From Bacteroidales bacterium (GTDB taxonomy: Bacteria > Bacteroidota > Bacteroidia > Bacteroidales > UBA3824), in assembly GCA_016286055.1 (NCBI GenBank), contig JAEERW010000001.1, positions 248,001 to 312,000 on the forward strand: a DNA stretch of 64,000 nucleotides. The letters are read 5' to 3'. Positions 9,831 through 19,081 of this stretch are shown in pieces; positions within the stretch are counted from its first letter, which is position 1; each line of letters begins with the position of its first letter. The position numbers were made by a program, and so were the translations under genes. A model generated the notes under the pieces. The model did no database searches. It was not told where the DNA came from and saw only the letters and a list, made by a program, of their open reading frames with translations.

Positions 9831-10748
9831 ATGAAAAAAACAGTTTATTTATGTGCTGCTGCACTTATGACCGCTGCCGTTGCCTGTGGCGGCGCGCAAA
9901 ACAACCAGAATCAAGAACAGGCTACAGAACAAACAGAAGCAACTGAGCAAACCCAAGAGGTTGCAGAAGAACCCGTTGCTGAAAAAGGTTTCCCCTGGGA
10001 TTATCCCGAAGGTATCAAAGCAGAAGGCTTAGAGGCTGGTCAAACAGTTCTCTCTATCCACTCATTCTATCCTAACAAATTAAAAGAGTCTAAAGACCCT
10101 GCCAATGAAACTTACATTTTCTACAATGCCACTCTTAAATCAGTTGGCGAAACCACTTCTGTTGTAGAGAGTTTCGGTAAGGACATCGAAATGCCCAACT
10201 CGCTCATTATTCCTATTCCCAAGGATCAGAAAGCTAAAAACGGTGATATTATCCTCACTTGGTGGCAGAGCGGTTCTGGTATGGAACGCGCTATCGTTAC
10301 CGACGCTAAGAAGGCAACCGAGCCCAAAGTTGACTACCTTGATATGGACTGGACAGAAGACGGCAAAGGTTTTGCCAATAGCCACGCTAACGAGCAGATC
10401 AAACCCAGCTCTTTTGTTGTGCTCAAAAACAACGAATGGCAGCCCGGTCAGTCGTTTGTAGTTACAGGCGACGGCAGCAACGCTCTCTACACTCTAATCA
10501 GCTGCACCGACACCAAAGTTCTCGGTTCTGGATTTGCTGGCAAAATTGCAGCTTTTGACCGCAGCCAGTGCACACTTATTCCCCTCGACCAGCAGCTCAA
10601 AGCCGGCGACGAGTTTAAAGGCGAATTCGTAGGCAAGCTCAAAGACGGTTTCAAAGTTACCAAGGTTGACAACAAAATTGGTCGCATCTATTGCAAAGAT
10701 AATTTTGACAAAGACAAAATTATCAGCATTTTGCAAGCTTTGAAATAA
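9831..10748 (+). CDS. Putative lipoprotein of unknown function
   Basis: The ATG at 9831 was chosen over the upstream TTG at 9762, because TTG 9762 is part of the promoter and the ATG begins a proper lipoprotein signal (MKKTVYLCAAALMTAAVACG, lipid Cys at residue 19). The product has 305 residues. A Gln/Glu/Thr-rich linker follows (residues ~21-50), typical of a tether from the membrane. The folded part holds two similar halves, each with a PxxS(L/F)(I/V) strand and a basic, Trp-containing strand (NSLIIPIPKDQ...TWWQ; PSSFVVLKNNEWQ), and ends in KDKIISILQALK. I do not recognise the family. It is monocistronic: own promoter upstream and a strong terminator downstream. It contains several lysine-rich, GC-moderate segments but no catalytic motif that I can point to. 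Confidence 0.8.
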   Translation: MKKTVYLCAAALMTAAVACGGAQNNQNQEQATEQTEATEQTQEVAEEPVAEKGFPWDYPEGIKAEGLEAGQTVLSIHSFYPNKLKESKDPANETYIFYNATLKSVGETTSVVESFGKDIEMPNSLIIPIPKDQKAKNGDIILTWWQSGSGMERAIVTDAKKATEPKVDYLDMDWTEDGKGFANSHANEQIKPSSFVVLKNNEWQPGQSFVVTGDGSNALYTLISCTDTKVLGSGFAGKIAAFDRSQCTLIPLDQQLKAGDEFKGEFVGKLKDGFKVTKVDNKIGRIYCKDNFDKDKIISILQALK

Positions 10749-10776
10749 TATTTGCGTAGATTATCATTATTTGATG

Positions 10777-10818
10777 TCCGCCGCTCTACCCTCAAAGGTT
10801 AGTGCGGCGGATTTTTTT
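10777..10818 (+). terminator. Rho-independent terminator
   Basis: Perfect 8-bp stem TCCGCCGC (10777-10784) / GCGGCGGA (10804-10811), an inner ACC/GGT pairing and a run of T after it. It terminates the 9831 lipoprotein transcript. Confidence 0.85.
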
Positions 10819-10848
10819 GTTTTTAATAATTCCTTATCTTTAAATGTG

Positions 10849-10878
10849 TTGATAGTATTGAAATTATCTTTATATTTG
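10849..10878 (+). promoter_or_regulatory. Bacteroidota promoter for the Ig-like repeat protein
   Basis: TTG at 10849-10851, a 19-nt spacer and TATATTTG at 10871-10878; the ATG follows 23 nt after the box. Confidence 0.7.
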
Positions 10879-10901
10879 CGGATTATAAATGCAATATTAT
10901 T

Positions 10902-13019
10902 ATGATACATAAAACAATTTTTACTAAGTTAGTGCTTCTACTCATTTTCTCTGCCCTTTTATCTCATTTTTCATACTCACAAAAGCAGATTCAACAATTG
11001 TTTTTCCCTCAAGAAGGTTATGTACTGGGGGCAAAAAATCACTCTTTGGGAGTGGGCTATGCCGATGGCACTATGGGCTCAGTAAACATTAGTGAAGCAG
11101 TAATCAAAAACCTTGACGCCTCTAAATCTGGTCTTCAAACTATTTCTGTAGAATATGACGGTATTAGTAGACAATATCAATGTATTGTTGATAGCAGAAG
11201 TTTAAGAAAAATTCCTGCTTCTGAATTTGTTTCTCTGATTCAGCAATCGGGCTACGACACTAAATTCTTGGAGACTATATGCGTTACTAATGATGTGGTT
11301 TCCTCGTGTTTGGATTATTATACCGATTTCGTGTGGATTGTTAAACCCGAAAAATTTTTTGTTGATTGCGAAGCTATCCATTATTGCGGATGCCCTTTTT
11401 CGTATACTTGTTATGTTAATGACTATATTGAGGTTAAACCCGACAATATCAAAGGATTGGACATTAGCCGAGCTGGCCGTCAGAAAATTACTTTTGAATA
11501 TGCCGGATTGTCGTTTAATACCACTATCGAAATGGTGGGTGCTGATTTTATAATCGATTTCCCTTCAATTGTATATCGCGAACCTGAGCATAATGCTGAT
11601 TTTAAGGTGCTGTTTACAAACAGTATTCAAAAATCAATTCCTTTCAAGGATGGTTATATCTATGGTTACGACACCATCAAAAATTATAACACTCTGAAAA
11701 ACAGGGAACAGAATATTACAGTAAAATTTGGCAACAAGGAGCAAAGCCTATTTGTTGCAATGGCGTTTTTCAATACTGTCTTCTTTCCAAAAACTCTTCT
11801 CAGGGGCGATAGCAGTCAGTCGTTTTCTATTCAGTATTACGATGGCAAGGTGATGCCCGTAAGTATAAAAAAGGCAAGTTTCTCTGGTCTCGACCTTAAT
11901 CGTGCGGGATCTCAACGGATAATCCTTAATTATTTGGGGTTTTCGTATAGTACCGACGTGGAAGTAATTGATATTGATTCTGTGAAATTTGGAAACTTGC
12001 GACAGATTAGCAATGCAAGTTATTATGAATATCCTACCAACAACTATATCAAGGACTTTACTGTTTATTATCACGATGGTACGGTGCGTAAGGTTGATAT
12101 CAATAACGCTTCGATGTCAGGGTTGGATATTACCCGACCCGGCGTGCAGAATGTTACTTTAACTTATGCTGGAAAACAATTCACCAACAAAATTAATGTC
12201 TGGGAAAAACCTGTTGCATTTGATTTCTCGGGTTTGTCTGATACTATTTTTCAATTTAGAACCATTACTGGCTCGTTTAAAGCTCTCTACAAGGATGGTT
12301 CATCAAAAAATGTTGATATTGCAAACGCTTATTGCCAGCTTTATAGCGATGATCTAGGAAAACATCGCGCTGTAATTACTTGGCATTCGCATTCTCAATT
12401 GTTCGATGTGGAGGTAGTGGCAAATACCAAACGTCCTGTTACTCTCAATATGTCGAGAATTAAAAGCGACGTGTTGATTTACGATAATCTCAGAGGCAAT
12501 ATCAAAGCGATCTATTCTGATGGCTCTTCTGATTTGTTTGATGTGAAATATGCTGATTACCATCTTGATACCGAAACTGTCGGTAAAAAGAAAATCAAGA
12601 TTTCGTGGCATGGCTGTACAACCTCTTTCAATGTAAATGTTAAAGATGATCCTGCCAAACCTATTGCTACCGATGGTTATTATCAGTTGGAGAATATTTC
12701 TCAAATCAAATGGTTTATCCGTGCAATGGTTGCTGCCAACACTGGTGGTTACGATGCGGTTTTGTCTACTAAACTTTTTGGAGATGTTGCAAATTCAAAA
12801 ATTACTATTGTGCCAAAAGTTGAGGGATTCGCACTTTCCACCACTATTAAAGGTGTAACACAAACTCAAACGAGCAAATCAGCCCGTTTTACGAGTGCCC
12901 AGCGCCAACTTATGAAAGAAGCGTTTAATAACGGCACGCCAATCTATATTAATGAAGTAAAAGCCAAAAACGATAAGGGAGAGGACGTTGATCTCGGCGG
13001 CATTGCAATCGAATTTTAA
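10902..13019 (+). CDS. Secreted protein with about seven Ig-like repeats
   Basis: The product has 705 residues. The signal peptide is residues 1-27 (hydrophobic LVLLLIFSALLSHF, cut near SYSQ). The body is built of repeats of ~75-90 residues with the pattern Y.DG....V.I..A..SGLD....G.Q.I.L.Y.G..F...V.V (for example YYDGKVMPVSIKKASFSGLD and YHDGTVRKVDINNASMSGLD), the pattern of bacterial Ig-like groups 3/4 used in surface proteins. The copies run from about residue 35 to 575 and become more diverged toward the C-terminus. The last ~120 residues (after NISQIKWFIRAM) form a separate globular end with no sorting signal that I recognise. It has its own promoter. The ligand is unknown; a surface or periplasmic scaffold is the best guess. 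Confidence 0.8.
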   Translation: MIHKTIFTKLVLLLIFSALLSHFSYSQKQIQQLFFPQEGYVLGAKNHSLGVGYADGTMGSVNISEAVIKNLDASKSGLQTISVEYDGISRQYQCIVDSRSLRKIPASEFVSLIQQSGYDTKFLETICVTNDVVSSCLDYYTDFVWIVKPEKFFVDCEAIHYCGCPFSYTCYVNDYIEVKPDNIKGLDISRAGRQKITFEYAGLSFNTTIEMVGADFIIDFPSIVYREPEHNADFKVLFTNSIQKSIPFKDGYIYGYDTIKNYNTLKNREQNITVKFGNKEQSLFVAMAFFNTVFFPKTLLRGDSSQSFSIQYYDGKVMPVSIKKASFSGLDLNRAGSQRIILNYLGFSYSTDVEVIDIDSVKFGNLRQISNASYYEYPTNNYIKDFTVYYHDGTVRKVDINNASMSGLDITRPGVQNVTLTYAGKQFTNKINVWEKPVAFDFSGLSDTIFQFRTITGSFKALYKDGSSKNVDIANAYCQLYSDDLGKHRAVITWHSHSQLFDVEVVANTKRPVTLNMSRIKSDVLIYDNLRGNIKAIYSDGSSDLFDVKYADYHLDTETVGKKKIKISWHGCTTSFNVNVKDDPAKPIATDGYYQLENISQIKWFIRAMVAANTGGYDAVLSTKLFGDVANSKITIVPKVEGFALSTTIKGVTQTQTSKSARFTSAQRQLMKEAFNNGTPIYINEVKAKNDKGEDVDLGGIAIEF

Positions 13020-13070
13020 TAGGTATTATATTTTTTTCAAAAAAATATCTATTGAATAAAAAATAATTCG

Positions 13071-13078
13071 TATATTTG
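13071..13078 (+). promoter_or_regulatory. -7 element ahead of the Nudix gene
   Basis: TATATTTG, a perfect TAnnTTTG match, 31 nt before the ATG. The nearest TTG (13052-13054) leaves only a 16-nt spacer, so the -33 half is uncertain. Confidence 0.5.
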
Positions 13079-13109
13079 GCAAAGCAAACTTAACGTTAAG
13101 AATTATACT

Positions 13110-13544
13110 ATGTCATACACATACAAATACCCTATGCCGTCGGTTACGGCCGACATTATAGTACTGAGAAAAACTGGTGTTTCGAGTCAGATATTGCTAA
13201 TAAAACGCCGGAATGAACCTTTTAAAGATTGCTGGGCGTTTCCCGGCGGATTTACCGAAGAGGGCGAAACCCTTGAACAGTCGGCTTCGCGCGAACTTAT
13301 GGAAGAGACAGGTATCGACTGCCAGTTTCTCTCTCAGTTTAAGGCATTTGGCGATCCGGGACGCGACCCTCGCGGACGCACCGTTACCATAGTTTTCTAT
13401 GTTTATGTAGACGAGGATACCGAATTTCATCCTGCCGACGATGCCAAAGAAGCCGCTTGGTTTGACCTCAACAACCTGCCCGCTCTCGCATTCGACCACG
13501 CTAAAATCCTCGAAGAGTTTATCCTTGCCAAACATACCGTTTAA
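13110..13544 (+). CDS. Nudix hydrolase
   Basis: The product has 144 residues, the normal size of a single-domain Nudix enzyme. The Nudix box is present and complete at residues ~47-69: GGFTEEGETLEQSASREL followed by MEETGI, fitting GX5EX7REUXEEXGU, so the metal-binding glutamates are intact. The segment GDPGRDPRGRTVTIVFYV after the box is typical of the ADP-ribose pyrophosphatase / NrtR-Nudix-like branch, which hydrolyses ADP-ribose or related nucleoside diphosphate derivatives. Substrate preference is inferred from that motif only. It has no signal peptide, so it is cytosolic. The next gene (receptor phosphatase) follows in the same direction after 49 nt and may be co-transcribed. Confidence 0.9.
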   Translation: MSYTYKYPMPSVTADIIVLRKTGVSSQILLIKRRNEPFKDCWAFPGGFTEEGETLEQSASRELMEETGIDCQFLSQFKAFGDPGRDPRGRTVTIVFYVYVDEDTEFHPADDAKEAAWFDLNNLPALAFDHAKILEEFILAKHTV

Positions 13545-13593
13545 ATTGGCAACATAATTGTATTGTCCTAGTATGGAAACAAATTTTGATACA

Positions 13594-16329
13594 ATGACTA
13601 AACGGATTTTACTATTAATTGTAATTTTTACTTGTATTTGTGCCAACAATACTTATGCACAGTACGGTGAATTGCCCGACGACCAGAAGGCTAAACTTAT
13701 CTATGAGATTCCTCGTTCGCTCATTTGGGAGAACGACGAGGATATCAATATTTTGTATATAGGCGTGGTAAACGGCTCGCAACAGTTTGTACGCGCCCTT
13801 AATAAGAATGCAAAAAAAACTTATCCGGGTTCGGGCACAAAAGTTATAGTTCAGGAATATTCGTCTGTCGACGAAGCATACAACGCTGTACAACTGCACC
13901 TGCTGTATGTTCCCCAAAAGCGTGATTTTGAAACCGCTCTCAAACGTTTTGCCCGCCGTCCTGTGGCTCTCGCTACCGATAATTATAGCGACGCCTCAAA
14001 AATTATGATCAACCTTATCGACGAGGTCTCAGGCAAAGTGTCGTTTAAATATAGCAGCGCCAATCTCCGCAAGGTGGCAATCAGCGTTGACGAAAGTCTT
14101 ACTAAAAACCTCCACGGCGAGGATACTTCTGCCGACGACCTTGTAAAAGAGGCAGTTAAGGAAACCAACGCAAAACTTACCCAAGTTCAAAACCAACTCA
14201 ACAGCAAAAACAAGGAACTTGCCGACAAACAACGCCAACTTACTCAAAAAGAGAAGGAAATCGCTGAAAAAGAGCAGACTATCCAAACCCAGAACAAAAA
14301 TATCGCCGAGCAGAAAAAGGCTATCGACGAACAAACCCGCCGTATCAACGAGCAGAAAGCCGAAATGAGCGTTTTGCAGGCGCAGCAAGATGAAACCCGC
14401 CGCGAACTCGAACAGGCTGCTTCCGAACTCCAATCCAAAACCGAGGAGATGGCAAAAATCGAGGCAGAACTCCGTCCTATGCAAGAAAAACTTGCTGAAC
14501 AGCAGCGTATTGCCCAAGAACAGCAAGAGCGTCTCGATAAGGTGGACGAGGAGATTGCCGAAAAGGAGAGTAAACTAACCGAGTTGTCGTATAAGTTTAA
14601 TTTTGTCAATCACTTACTTATGATTTCGCTCGTGGCATTGGGCATATTCGTTGTGATGGCGTTTTTCATCTTCTTCCTCTACCGTGGCAAACGTCGTGAC
14701 AATAAGAAACTTGCCGAGCAGAATATCAAAATCGAACAGCAGAAAGAGGAGTTGGCAAAACTCTCTATTGTGGCAGATAAAACCGACAGCGCGGTGATGA
14801 TTCTCGACCCCGATGGTAATTTTGAATGGATAAACCACGGATTCACACGTCTTTACGGTTACAATATCGATACTCTTAAAGAAAACGCTGGTAGCAATAT
14901 CCGTCAGGCTTCTAAGAACGAAAAGATTGATGAAATTATCGACAATTGTATCCGCACCAAGTCGGCTATGCTTTACGAAAACGAGGTTACCACAGCCGAC
15001 GGCGAGGAAAAATGGGCGCAGACTTCAATCACGCCCGTTGCCGACAAAAACGGTAATGTATCGAAACTTATCCTTATCGACTCTGATATCACGGCGTTGA
15101 AAAAGGCTCACGAAGAAATCCGTCAGCAGCGCGACGAGATTGAGGCGCAGAAAGAAAAACTCGAATCGGTTAACAAAGAACTCGAAAAACTATCGCTTGT
15201 GGCTTCTAAAACCGACAACTCTGTTATCATTGCCTCTGCCGACGGTGAAATTGAGTGGGTTAACGATGGTTTCAAGCGTATGACGGGCTACACTTACGAC
15301 GAATACCGCGAAAAATTCGGGTCTAACCTTCTTGAAAAAAACACCGATGTGGATGTGCTTTCAAGTATCGAAACCAACTTATTAGAAAAAAAATCAACAC
15401 TTTATACCACCAAGTCGCAAAACTCGCAAGGTGGCGAACTTTGGATTCAAACCAACCTTACGCCGATTTTCGATTCGCAAGATAATCTTTACAAAATTGT
15501 GGCTATCGACTCTGATATCACCCAAATCAAAAAGGCAGAGGAAGAGATTGCCGCTCAGAAAGATAAGATTGTGGAGAGTATACGTTATGCGCAAAAGATT
15601 CAGCAGGCTGTAATGCCGCCGGTGGAATATTTCGACAAATATCTGCCCGAACACTTTATATTATTGAAACCAAAAGATATTGTTTCGGGCGACTTCTATT
15701 GGGGTTCGCACGTGGGCTCAAAATTTGTTTTCACCGCTGCCGACTGTACAGGTCACGGCGTTCCGGGTGCGTTTATGAGCCTTCTCGGTATTGCATTCCT
15801 CAACGAAATCACAGGTCGTATGGACGAGAGTACCGTTACTGCTGGCGAAATTCTCACGCAACTTCGCTCAAATGTTATGACCTACCTGCGTCAGTCTGGC
15901 AAGGAAGACGAGCAGAAAGACGGTATGGATATGGCTCTCTGCGTTTACGACCGCAAAAACGACAAACTGCAATATGCCGGTGCGCACAATCCCCTTGTGC
16001 TTATCCGCAACAACGAGTTGCAGCAATACGAGGCTGACGAAATGCCTATCGGATACTATCAAAATCAAACCGACTTTTTCACCAATCACGAGATTGATGT
16101 TCTCCCTGGCGATGTAATTTATATGTTTTCAGATGGTTATCCCGATCAGTTTGGTATGGTCAACGGTCGCAAAAAGAAGTATATGATTAAGCGTTTCCGC
16201 GATTATCTGCTTCAAATACACAACGAACCGCTCGCTACACAAAAACAGATGCTCGACGACAACCTTACCCAATGGCGCGGCAATATCAAACAGTTAGATG
16301 ATGTTTCGGTAATAGGAGTGAGGTTTTAA
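13594..16329 (+). CDS. Receptor-type SpoIIE (PP2C) phosphatase with YfiR-like and two PAS domains
   Basis: ATG 13594 was chosen over 13558/13573 because it starts directly with a signal peptide (MTKRILLLIVIF..., cut after TYAQ); 911 residues. Order: periplasmic YfiR/DUF4154-like domain (~30-180); long Gln/Glu/Lys coiled coil (~190-335); one transmembrane helix (~340-365, HLLMISLVALGIFVVMAFF); cytosolic coiled coil; PAS 1 (~387-505, VMILDPDGNFEWIN); PAS 2 (~529-645, VIIASADGEIEWVN); PP2C/SpoIIE domain (~662-911). Metal-site and core motifs are intact: SGDFYW, AADCTGHGVPGAFMS, YMFSDGYPDQFG, and DDVSVIGVRF at the end. The family dephosphorylates serine/threonine, often on anti-sigma-antagonist proteins, in response to an external signal. 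No partner kinase or STAS protein is adjacent. Confidence 0.9.
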   Translation: MTKRILLLIVIFTCICANNTYAQYGELPDDQKAKLIYEIPRSLIWENDEDINILYIGVVNGSQQFVRALNKNAKKTYPGSGTKVIVQEYSSVDEAYNAVQLHLLYVPQKRDFETALKRFARRPVALATDNYSDASKIMINLIDEVSGKVSFKYSSANLRKVAISVDESLTKNLHGEDTSADDLVKEAVKETNAKLTQVQNQLNSKNKELADKQRQLTQKEKEIAEKEQTIQTQNKNIAEQKKAIDEQTRRINEQKAEMSVLQAQQDETRRELEQAASELQSKTEEMAKIEAELRPMQEKLAEQQRIAQEQQERLDKVDEEIAEKESKLTELSYKFNFVNHLLMISLVALGIFVVMAFFIFFLYRGKRRDNKKLAEQNIKIEQQKEELAKLSIVADKTDSAVMILDPDGNFEWINHGFTRLYGYNIDTLKENAGSNIRQASKNEKIDEIIDNCIRTKSAMLYENEVTTADGEEKWAQTSITPVADKNGNVSKLILIDSDITALKKAHEEIRQQRDEIEAQKEKLESVNKELEKLSLVASKTDNSVIIASADGEIEWVNDGFKRMTGYTYDEYREKFGSNLLEKNTDVDVLSSIETNLLEKKSTLYTTKSQNSQGGELWIQTNLTPIFDSQDNLYKIVAIDSDITQIKKAEEEIAAQKDKIVESIRYAQKIQQAVMPPVEYFDKYLPEHFILLKPKDIVSGDFYWGSHVGSKFVFTAADCTGHGVPGAFMSLLGIAFLNEITGRMDESTVTAGEILTQLRSNVMTYLRQSGKEDEQKDGMDMALCVYDRKNDKLQYAGAHNPLVLIRNNELQQYEADEMPIGYYQNQTDFFTNHEIDVLPGDVIYMFSDGYPDQFGMVNGRKKKYMIKRFRDYLLQIHNEPLATQKQMLDDNLTQWRGNIKQLDDVSVIGVRF

Positions 16330-16350
16330 TCTCATAATGGGCGAAATTCG

Positions 16351-16497
16351 TTATAAATCTTTCATTTCCAAAAATTTAAGTAGATGAATGTGGATTATGC
16401 CTTCTTCTGAAACATTGGCAAAATTGGGCGACATAGATACTACGTATTTCGGAAAATTGTCCTTAATCATTTTTAGATTGCCAAACTCGCGGTTGAT
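16351..16497 (-). pseudogene. C-terminal remnant of a DUF4143-type AAA+ ATPase
   Basis: On the minus strand an in-frame 48-codon run starts right after a TAA and ends in TAA at 16351-16353. It reads INREFGNLKMIKDNFPKYVV, then SMSPNFANVSEEGIIHIHLL and KFLEMKDL. This is the characteristic tail of the COG1373/DUF4143 ATPases (REFG.L..I.DN.PKYVVSM...EGI.HI.L..FL). There is no start codon and no P-loop: the whole N-terminal and central part is missing. It directly abuts a palindromic repeat array (16497-16589) that would be its upstream region on this strand, so an internal deletion joined the promoter side to the 3' end. Too short for automatic gene calling. Confidence 0.75.
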
Positions 16498-16589
16498 TTA
16501 GTTTATAAACTATTAATCACATTTTTTTTAAAAATTTAGTTTATAAACTATAAATCCGAAAATAAATCAAAAATTTAGTTTATAAACTA
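16497..16589 (-). repeat. Three-copy palindromic operator-like array (TTTAGTTTATAAACTA)
   Basis: Identical 16-mers TTTAGTTTATAAACTA lie at 16497-16512, 16535-16550 and 16574-16589 (38- and 39-nt periods). The core TAGTTTATAAACTA is a perfect palindrome. Two of the units also share the flanking bases TAAATCCGAAA. The array lies upstream, on the minus strand, of the ATPase remnant, the same layout as at 27595-27684 and 61258-61303, which suggests a former autoregulatory site. Confidence 0.75.
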
Positions 16590-16666
16590 TAAATCCGAAA
16601 TTTTATTAAATACCACTTTATAAAATCTTCTGCAAAAAAAATTTTCTCACTAATCCATATTTTTTG

Positions 16667-16674
16667 TATCTTTG
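16667..16674 (+). promoter_or_regulatory. -7 element ahead of the 16705 exported-protein gene
   Basis: TATCTTTG, matching TAnnTTTG, 30 nt before the ATG. No convincing -33 TTG at the right distance. It probably starts the transcript for the run of exported-protein genes that follows. Confidence 0.45.
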
Positions 16675-16704
16675 GCTTTCGATAATTAATTAAATCATTT
16701 TTTT

Positions 16705-17391
16705 ATGAAAAAAATCTTCATTCTATTGCTTGTTGCTATATTTTATAGTGCATTTTCAGAGGCATCGGCCCAAAGCGGAATTGCCGCCAAAAAATTTCAA
16801 AATCAAGGCAAAGACAACCTCTATCTTGGCAACGAAAAAACTACAATTGCCGAGGGCGACATCAACCAAGACGGCATCAAAGACCTTGTGATTGCCGAAG
16901 TTGAAAATCCTTTCGACGGTGTGATGGCTGTTTATTGGGGAACACCAAACGGCTACAAACTTTACAGCGTGTTCAAAACCAAAAACGAGGTTTCTGTATC
17001 GATCACCACCAAAGGCGTGCTTAGAATTCAGACCAATTACAAAGAATTATATAGCCAAAGTTACGACGATGCAGATTGCATAACCTTTACCACCAATGTA
17101 TATCTTCTCCGTTGGCAAAACAACGGGCTCTACCTTATTGGCGGTAAGACCATTCACGCCGACTGTGGCGATGATTTTGCATACGGCGCGTCGTTCAATC
17201 CGCTCACCAACAAGGTGATAACCCTCTGTCAGGATGCCGAGTCGGGCAAGGATTTTCCCGAAGACAGCAAGACATTTACCCTGCCTGCCCACGATTTGCT
17301 CCTCCTTGCCGAAATAGAAATCGGCGAATATCATTTTGAGAACTATGGCTACGAATGGCAGCATACCCCTACGGCTGATATTTTTAAATAA
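16705..17391 (+). CDS. Small exported protein with an EF/FG-GAP-like loop
   Basis: The product has 228 residues. The signal peptide is residues 1-23 (MKKIFILLLVAIFYSAFSEA, cut after SAQ), with no lipobox. The segment GDINQDGIKDLVIAE (residues ~51-65) is a calcium-loop motif of the DxNxDGxxD type found in FG-GAP/VCBS and dockerin-like folds; only one copy is present, so it is not a full propeller. The remainder is beta-rich (VYLLRWQNNGLYLIGGKT) with three cysteines. I do not recognise the family. It begins a same-strand series with short gaps (21 nt to the next gene). Confidence 0.75.
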   Translation: MKKIFILLLVAIFYSAFSEASAQSGIAAKKFQNQGKDNLYLGNEKTTIAEGDINQDGIKDLVIAEVENPFDGVMAVYWGTPNGYKLYSVFKTKNEVSVSITTKGVLRIQTNYKELYSQSYDDADCITFTTNVYLLRWQNNGLYLIGGKTIHADCGDDFAYGASFNPLTNKVITLCQDAESGKDFPEDSKTFTLPAHDLLLLAEIEIGEYHFENYGYEWQHTPTADIFK

Positions 17392-17412
17392 TTATATTTT
17401 ATTATCATTATT

Positions 17413-19038
17413 ATGAAAAAATCATTCTTATTAATCCCCGCCATTGCCGCCCTTGCGATGCTAACATCGTGTGGGTCTGGTACTAACTCTACTGGCACTG
17501 ACACCACACTTGCCCAATCGGAACCCGTTGACCAAACTGTAACTTTGCCCGATGGTTTGGTTAAGTTTATCAACTCTTTGCCCAAATCTGCCGACAAGCC
17601 TTTCTACTTTTTTGAAGCCAATGCCCCCAATGCCGAGGGGGTATTCGACAACGATAAATATTATCTATATCCAATCAAAAGTGGCGGTTATGCCATAATT
17701 CGCGAGCATTTAGAAACTCCCGAGGATGCCGAAGAGCAATTTTCCTATATTCCATATATTTATAAAGATGGTGAGGCAAAAACAGCAAGCCACTTTATGC
17801 CCATTCCCGATATTAGTTTGTTTGTCAACAACGACAAATTGAAGGGATACGAATCCGCCATCAAAGTGATTACTGAGGCTTATAACAAAAATCCTCGCGA
17901 TTATGTCTACTACGCAGTGTCTGACAACGAACCTATTATTTATTCAGGAGTTGATTTGGCGAAAATTTCTTTTGACGATAAATTATATCCAATTCTCGCA
18001 TATAACTTTTTCCTTCCTGCCTACAAGTGGGACGGTGAAAAGTTCGCCTATTATGATATGTTGGCAGAGTTTGTTAAAACTCTGCCTAAGAAGGCTGACA
18101 AACCTGTTTATTCGTTTACCGATGAATACGACATTCGACAGAAATATTGCGGAAACAAGATAGACTATTACGCTCTTCCGCACAAAAACGGCGGATATAT
18201 GGCTTTGGTTTGTTATCAGGCGCAATGCGAGGCTACATTGTTTTGGGATAATTTTACCTACGTGAGCAAAGACGGCAAGATTACAAAAGTTGAAAACATT
18301 CTTCCTGTTCCCGATGTTAACGACCTTCTCGATGCCGACAAATGCAAAGGTCTTGATGCTCAGGTTAATGACATTAAGAAACAGTATAATTCCGCTCCTA
18401 AAAACTATTTGCTTTACTCCATTACCGACAATGGTGAATTAAATGTGACTATGGAGGGCAATGGATGCGAGCAGTGGGGCGAAAGCGACCTTGACCTTAT
18501 GAAAAATGCCGTTTACACTTGGGATGGTGAAAAATTTGTGCTTAAATCATCCGGTAATATCGCTATGCAGTTTTGGAAGGAATTTCTCAAAGAATACGAC
18601 CCCTTGGGTATGGTAGAGGGCGACGAAATGCCTTCTGCCGAGATGATTGCATCCAACCTCGAAATGGTAAAAGAGGCTGGCTCCAATATTGCTACTTTCG
18701 TTGCCGAAGGTGCGGAGGGGTTTGAGGAGACCGCTATTTGCTTTAAACGCAACGACGGCTCGTATTTGGTAATGGATTATTTCAACCCAAAATCTGATTC
18801 TCCACATAGAATTTTGCTTTATAATTTTCGCAATGGCAAAATCTCTTTCGACGAAACCACCGATCTTTTTCTGCCAGAATATGTTGTAAGCCAACAAGAT
18901 CCGGGTCGTTTCAATCTAAGTAAAGGTTACTATATCAAGCGTTTTACCGACAAAGGCTTCTATGTTGTAGGTCAAGGCGGCGACGGCTACAACTTCGAAT
19001 GGAACGGCGAAGAATTTATCGACCCAGGTATGGAGTAA
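17413..19038 (+). CDS. Lipoprotein with two tandem copies of a WDG/KDG domain
   Basis: The product has 541 residues. The lipoprotein signal is MKKSFLLIPAIAALAMLTSC (lipid Cys at residue 20), followed by a Ser/Thr/Gly linker. Residues ~50-210 and ~215-390 are two related domains: each begins F(I/V)..LPK.ADKP.Y.F, contains YPIKSGGYA or ALPHKNGGYM, a Y(I/V).KDG motif, then a PxPD segment, and closes with WDGEKF. A third, more diverged region ends at residue 541. The same domain recurs at the N-terminus of the 24080-25702 lipoprotein, so this is a small local family. The first ~35 coding bases are nearly identical to those of the next two genes. Function unknown. Confidence 0.8.
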   Translation: MKKSFLLIPAIAALAMLTSCGSGTNSTGTDTTLAQSEPVDQTVTLPDGLVKFINSLPKSADKPFYFFEANAPNAEGVFDNDKYYLYPIKSGGYAIIREHLETPEDAEEQFSYIPYIYKDGEAKTASHFMPIPDISLFVNNDKLKGYESAIKVITEAYNKNPRDYVYYAVSDNEPIIYSGVDLAKISFDDKLYPILAYNFFLPAYKWDGEKFAYYDMLAEFVKTLPKKADKPVYSFTDEYDIRQKYCGNKIDYYALPHKNGGYMALVCYQAQCEATLFWDNFTYVSKDGKITKVENILPVPDVNDLLDADKCKGLDAQVNDIKKQYNSAPKNYLLYSITDNGELNVTMEGNGCEQWGESDLDLMKNAVYTWDGEKFVLKSSGNIAMQFWKEFLKEYDPLGMVEGDEMPSAEMIASNLEMVKEAGSNIATFVAEGAEGFEETAICFKRNDGSYLVMDYFNPKSDSPHRILLYNFRNGKISFDETTDLFLPEYVVSQQDPGRFNLSKGYYIKRFTDKGFYVVGQGGDGYNFEWNGEEFIDPGME

Positions 19039-19081
19039 AAATCTCTGAAATTATAAATACACTGACTTAATTATTCTCATT

